Part shown: piece after piece, positions 7,420 to 10,347 of the stretch
Layout: each line of letters starts with the position of its first letter
How positions within the stretch are numbered: position 1 is the first letter of the stretch
NCBI GenBank assembly: GCA_900555495.1
Contig: USLD01000031.1
Coordinates: 1-10,347, forward strand
Source of the DNA: an uncultured Slackia sp.
GTDB taxonomy: Bacteria; Actinomycetota; Coriobacteriia; Coriobacteriales; Eggerthellaceae
Reading direction: 5' to 3'
DNA: 10,347 nucleotides
Made by a program: the position numbers and the translations under genes
The notes under the pieces: generated by a model
The model's input: only the letters and a program-made list of their open reading frames with translations
Told to the model about the DNA's origin: nothing
Database searches by the model: none

Positions 7420-7458
7420 CCGGCCGCGCCGCCCCATTAGGCGCGGCCGGTTATTTTT
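7420..7458 (+). terminator. Intrinsic terminator/attenuator in the antiporter leader
   Basis: Perfect 11-bp GC-only stem, arms 7420-7430 and 7440-7450, 9-nt loop, followed by TTATTTTT (7451-7458). It sits 40 bp upstream of ATG 7498 in the sense direction and no gene ends just before it, so attenuation of the antiporter transcript is the natural reading. The 5' arm region (7425-7433) repeats exactly the 9-mer CGCGCCGCC of the P2 3' arm (7344-7352). The P2 5' arm (7309-7317) could therefore pair with either, giving a possible antiterminator. Confidence 0.8.
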
Positions 7459-7497
7459 CGTCAGAGCGGCCTCCATCGACAAAGGAGGAAAATCCGT

Positions 7498-8934
7498 ATG
7501 GAGGAGAAGAAGAAAGGTATCGGGCTGTTCGGCCTGATCGGCATGGTGATTTCGTCGTGCATCGGTTCCGGCGTCTTCGCTATCACCGGTCAGATCGCCC
7601 AGGTGGCGTCTCCCGGCGCCGCCCTGATCGCATGGCTCGTCGTCGGCATCGGCTTCCTGATGCTGGCCTACTCGCTGAACAACCTGGTTGCCAAGCGCCC
7701 CGACCTGCACGGCGTGTTCACCTACGCCGAGGAGGGCTTCGGTCCGCTGGCCGGCTTCCTGTCCGGCTGGGGCTACTGGCTGTCCGCTTGGCTGGGCAAC
7801 GTCGCCTTCGCCACGATGATGATGTCCACGCTGGGCTATTTCTTCCCCGCGTTCCTGCCGGGCAACACCGTGCCCTGCATCGTCATCGCTTCCGTGGTCA
7901 TGTGGCTGCTGACGCTGCTCGTCATCCGCGGCGTCGAGAGCGCTTCCTTCCTGAACGCTATCGTCATGGTGTGCAAGGTCGCCGCCATCGGCATCTTCAT
8001 CGTGTTCTCCGTCTTCCTGTTCAACGCCGGCGTCTTCACCGCCGACTTCTGGGGCACGCTGTACAACAATGCCGTGGCCATGGGCGAGATGGGCACCGAG
8101 GCCGTCGGTCTTGGCAGCATTGCTTCCCAGGTCATGAATTGTATGATCATCATGATGTGGGTCTTCATCGGCATCGAGGGTGCGACGGTCGTGTCTTCCC
8201 GCGCCGAGAAGAAGTCCGACGTGGGTAAGGCCACCGTCATCGGTCTGGTCTGCCTGCTCCTGATCTACATCGGCGCTTCCGTTCTTCCGTACGGCTACAT
8301 GCCCTACACCGAGATCGCCGCGCTCGATTACCCCGCTATGCTCTACGTCTTCGACGACATGGCTCCCGGCTGGGGCGGCGCGTTCATCTCGATCGCGATC
8401 ATCATCTCCGTCCTCGGCGCTTGGCTGTCCTTCACCATTCTGCCTGCCGAGACCACGTCCGAGATGGCCGAGCACAAGCTGCTCCCCGCTTCTTGGGGCA
8501 AGCTGAACGACAAGAACTCCCCGCAGTTCAGCCTTCTGATCGTCGGTGGCTGCACCCAGGTGTTCATGCTCACCCTGCTGCTGACCCAGGACGCCTACAA
8601 CTTCGCGTTCTCCATGTGCACCGTCGCTATCGTCGTCACGTGGGCTCTCGCCGCGGCCTACCAGGTGAAGTTCTCCGCCGGCCGTCGCGAGTGGGGCCAG
8701 CTGGCCATCGGCGCCGTCGCCGTCGCCTTCCAGGTCATCGCCGTTATGTTCAACGGCTGGTCCTTCCTGCTGCTGACCTGCGTCGGCTACATCCCCGGCT
8801 TCTTCGTGTACGCCAAGGCCCGCAAAGACCAGGGTCTGGAGCTGACCAAGGGCGAGAAGATCGTCATGGGCGTCATCGTCGCCCTGGGCATCCTTGCTCT
8901 GGTGCTGCTCGTCATGGGCGTCATCAGCTTCTAA
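7498..8934 (+). CDS. ArcD-like basic amino-acid antiporter (APC superfamily, arginine/ornithine type)
   Basis: This 478-residue integral membrane protein has about 12-13 hydrophobic segments and starts at ATG 7498, with AGGAGG (7483-7488) nine bases upstream. The first segment has the APC substrate-site motif GSG (23-25, in SSCIGSGVFAITG). Two signatures resemble ArcD arginine:ornithine antiporters: the GFLSGWGYWLSAWLGNVAF region (about 90-108) and VFIGIEGATVVSSRAEKKSD (222-241). Length also fits. Such carriers exchange external arginine for internal ornithine in the arginine deiminase pathway. Close relatives exchange lysine, histidine or other pairs, and no arcABC genes are in the window, so the substrate is not settled. 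Codon use is strongly biased to GCC, CTG, ATC and GTC, suggesting high expression. Probable control is by the upstream attenuator and the divergent LuxR regulator. Confidence 0.9.
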   Translation: MEEKKKGIGLFGLIGMVISSCIGSGVFAITGQIAQVASPGAALIAWLVVGIGFLMLAYSLNNLVAKRPDLHGVFTYAEEGFGPLAGFLSGWGYWLSAWLGNVAFATMMMSTLGYFFPAFLPGNTVPCIVIASVVMWLLTLLVIRGVESASFLNAIVMVCKVAAIGIFIVFSVFLFNAGVFTADFWGTLYNNAVAMGEMGTEAVGLGSIASQVMNCMIIMMWVFIGIEGATVVSSRAEKKSDVGKATVIGLVCLLLIYIGASVLPYGYMPYTEIAALDYPAMLYVFDDMAPGWGGAFISIAIIISVLGAWLSFTILPAETTSEMAEHKLLPASWGKLNDKNSPQFSLLIVGGCTQVFMLTLLLTQDAYNFAFSMCTVAIVVTWALAAAYQVKFSAGRREWGQLAIGAVAVAFQVIAVMFNGWSFLLLTCVGYIPGFFVYAKARKDQGLELTKGEKIVMGVIVALGILALVLLVMGVISF

Positions 8935-8943
8935 GCTGCTTGG

Positions 8944-8996
8944 GCGAACCGATCGGCGCTCCTGCATAAGCCGCTCGGTTCGCTTCGGCTTTCTCA
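8944..8996 (+). terminator. Probable terminator after the antiporter gene
   Basis: GCGAACCGA (8944-8952) pairs perfectly with TCGGTTCGC (8975-8983); inside it CGGC (8954-8957) pairs with GCCG (8970-8973). A competing hairpin joins AAGCCG (8968-8973) to CGGCTT (8986-8991), followed by TCT. The T tract is short, so some read-through into the aminotransferase gene is possible. Confidence 0.6.
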
Positions 8997-9002
8997 ACGC
9001 GT

Positions 9003-9065
9003 GCGGAAGGGGCTGCGGACGAAGCTTTCGCGGCTGACTCCTGTGTCGCCTTCGGTTCCTTCCGC
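9003..9065 (+). promoter_or_regulatory. Long-range hairpin in the aminotransferase upstream region
   Basis: GCGGAAGG (9003-9010) is the exact complement of CCTTCCGC (9058-9065), and the helix extends inward with G-U pairs to about 13 bp (9003-9015 with 9053-9065). It encloses a small CGAA/TTCG hairpin (9020-9030). It could be a leader RNA structure or the base of a second terminator; there is no T tract after it. No convincing promoter was seen in 8997-9101. Confidence 0.35.
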
Positions 9066-9101
9066 CCAATCGATCGGAACCGCCCGACGGCGGGTCCGTA
9101 T

Positions 9102-9110
9102 GGGGGGGGG
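9102..9110 (+). repeat. Poly-G tract (G9) in the ribosome-binding position of the aminotransferase gene
   Basis: Nine G end six bases before ATG 9117, and no other Shine-Dalgarno sequence is present. G runs can pair with the CCUCC end of 16S rRNA using G-U wobble. The tract also overlaps an ATG at 9100-9102. In the present length that ATG opens a 17-codon frame ending at TGA 9151, overlapping the real start out of frame. With G10 or G7 it would be in frame and add a short Gly-rich extension. A length change could thus alter translation. Confidence 0.7.
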
Positions 9111-9116
9111 TATACG

Positions 9117-10235
9117 ATGCATATCAAAACGATCGGCGTCGAAGACTGGTTGAACGTGTGGGAGAAAAGCGCGACCTACGATATCGCGCAGTCCACGATA
9201 TCTTCGATGACCATGGACGAGATCCTCGCCCTGGACGGCGAAGCGGGCGCGACGTTTTACGAGCGCCTGGGTCGCGAGAAGATGAACTACGGCTGGATCG
9301 AGGGTTCGCCCGACTTCAAGGCCGAAGTGGCCAAACTCTACCGCAACGTCGACCCCGACAACATCCTTCAGGCCAACGGTGCGACGGGCGCCAACCTGCT
9401 CGCCCTGATGGCTCTGGTGGAGCCGGGCGATCACGTGATCGCCGAATACCCGACCTATCAGCCGCTGTACGAGATTCCCCGTACGCTCGGCGCCGAGGTC
9501 GAATACTGGCGGATTCGCGAGGAGAACGGCTGGAATCCCGATATCGATGATCTGAAGAAGCTCGTTCGCCCCGATACCAAGCTGATCTGCATCAACAACG
9601 CCAGCAATCCGCTGGGCACGGTGCTGCCTGCGGAAACGCTCGAGCAGATCGCGGAAATCGCCGCGTCGGTGGGCGCCTACGTCCTTTCCGACGAAGTGTA
9701 CCTGCCGCTGCAAGACACCGAGTCGTTCGTCTCCATGGCCGACCTGTATGACAAGGCCGTGGTGTCCAACAGCCTGTCGAAGACCTATTCGGTCCCCGGC
9801 GTGCGCATCGGCTGGACGGTGTCGAACAAGGAAGTTGCCGACCGCTTCCGCGTGTATCGCGATTACACGATGATCTGCGACGGCGTGTTCAACGACGCGC
9901 TTGCCGTGCACGTATTGCGCAACCGCGATAAGGTGCTCGATCGCAATCGCAAGATCGTGTTCAACAACCTCGCCATTGCTCAGGAATGGGTCGACAACGA
10001 GCCGCGTGTCTCGTGGGTGCCGCCGAAGGCCGTGTCCACGTCCTACATCAAGCTCGACATTCCGATCGACGACGAGGAATTCTGTAAGCGCCTGCTTGCC
10101 GAGCAGGGCGTCCTGCTTGTTCCCGGCAGCCGCTTCGAGCTGCCGTGCGGCGCGCGCCTGGGATACTGCGCGCCCGAGGCGACGCTTCGCGAGGGCCTCA
10201 AGCGCCTGAGCGCCGCGTTGCGCCAGTTCGATTAA
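9117..10235 (+). CDS. PLP-dependent aminotransferase, class I/II (fold type I)
   Basis: This 372-residue protein has the full fold-type-I aminotransferase set: Asn164 in NASNPLG, Asp192 and Tyr195 in SDEVY, the Schiff-base Lys222 in SLSKTY, Arg230 in PGVRIGW binding the cofactor phosphate, and Arg347 near the C-terminus (RLGYCAP), normally the substrate carboxylate ligand. Length is usual for the family. The N-terminus (IGVEDWLNVWEKSATYDIAQS) recalls, from memory, aminotransferases grouped with the arginine-cyclising enzyme capreomycidine synthase; that is a weak resemblance and the substrate is not established. Location 183 bp downstream of an ArcD-like antiporter, same strand, suggests action on a basic amino acid or its product. 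Start ATG 9117 is preceded only by a G9 run. The cytoplasmic enzyme is expected to be a homodimer. Confidence 0.9.
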   Translation: MHIKTIGVEDWLNVWEKSATYDIAQSTISSMTMDEILALDGEAGATFYERLGREKMNYGWIEGSPDFKAEVAKLYRNVDPDNILQANGATGANLLALMALVEPGDHVIAEYPTYQPLYEIPRTLGAEVEYWRIREENGWNPDIDDLKKLVRPDTKLICINNASNPLGTVLPAETLEQIAEIAASVGAYVLSDEVYLPLQDTESFVSMADLYDKAVVSNSLSKTYSVPGVRIGWTVSNKEVADRFRVYRDYTMICDGVFNDALAVHVLRNRDKVLDRNRKIVFNNLAIAQEWVDNEPRVSWVPPKAVSTSYIKLDIPIDDEEFCKRLLAEQGVLLVPGSRFELPCGARLGYCAPEATLREGLKRLSAALRQFD

Positions 10236-10238
10236 CCT

Positions 10239-10285
10239 TGGCGGCCTGCTTCGCGCAGGTGCGGCCAGCCGCAGAAACGCGGTTT
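10239..10285 (+). terminator. Weak hairpins after the aminotransferase gene
   Basis: CCTGC (10245-10249) pairs with GCAGG (10255-10259), with outer TGGC (10239-10242) and GCCA (10264-10267). A second small stem, CCGC/GCGG (10269-10272 and 10279-10282), is followed by TTT. Neither is a strong terminator. The remaining 10286-10347 shows no gene, RNA or clear signal before the window ends. Confidence 0.35.
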
Positions 10286-10347
10286 ACCGATGCATCCACT
10301 CGAAAGCCAACTCTCTTACCGGAGCCCCTTTCGTGGAGGGCTGGAAC

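Noticed and set aside
7263..8228. 321-codon plus-strand frame overlapping the antiporter start
   Set aside because: Arg-rich out-of-frame reading of the leader and antiporter; no ribosome-binding site. Only the short leader part is kept, as a low-interest finding.
7201..9069. 622-codon open frame on the minus strand opposite the antiporter
   Set aside because: Composition (His, Asp, Gln, Gly) is typical of the antisense of a codon-biased membrane protein gene; it spans the terminator and the leader and shows no domain.
8994..9911. 305-codon minus-strand frame opposite the aminotransferase
   Set aside because: Shadow of a gene with complete PLP-enzyme motifs.
10236..10347. Possible tRNA or other RNA gene at the right edge
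   Set aside because: No TTCGA-type T-loop with matching arms and no cloverleaf on either strand; only weak hairpins.
1..10347. CRISPR array, insertion sequence, prophage or attachment site
   Set aside because: No regularly spaced repeats, transposase or integrase motifs, or terminal inverted repeats were seen.

Overview
The window looks like a chromosomal segment from a high-GC Gram-positive gut or oral actinobacterium, most likely Coriobacteriia/Eggerthellaceae (Eggerthella, Slackia or Adlercreutzia-like). The support is indirect: high GC with C/G-ending codons, a LuxR regulator fused to a multi-pass membrane sensor, an ArcD-type amino-acid antiporter, and large surface proteins carrying SLH domains or a sortase-like tail. 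The genus is an inference; no rRNA or housekeeping marker is present.

Layout. (1) Positions 2-2290 (+) hold the 3' part of a large secreted beta-helix protein ending in three SLH domains, followed by a perfect 15-bp terminator hairpin. (2) Positions 2601-5895 (+) hold a second large surface protein: signal peptide, beta-rich body, three InlB/Listeria-Bacteroides repeats, a Pro/Asp-rich wall spacer and an MPMTG sorting signal. Its signal peptide and body lie in different frames, separated by a run of ten G at 2708-2717. Nine or twelve G would join them, so the gene appears to be a phase-variable locus captured OFF. (3) Two tandem terminator hairpins separate it from a convergent membrane-bound LuxR regulator (6045-7010, -). 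(4) A 487-bp divergent intergenic region holds short repeats, a small palindrome and a structured leader ending in a strong terminator hairpin, then the ArcD-like antiporter (7498-8934, +). (5) A PLP aminotransferase (9117-10235, +) follows, with nine G directly before its start codon in the Shine-Dalgarno position.

How it may fit together. The right half reads as an amino-acid uptake and conversion module: a divergent membrane-bound LuxR regulator, an antiporter for arginine/ornithine or a related basic amino acid under probable transcription attenuation, and an aminotransferase whose translation may depend on G-tract length. The left half is cell-surface display. The most notable finding is two long G tracts within 10 kb, each placed where a one-base change would alter expression: one at the junction of signal peptide and mature protein, one at a ribosome-binding site. 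The second is the riboswitch-like attenuator ahead of the antiporter, which I could not assign to a known class.
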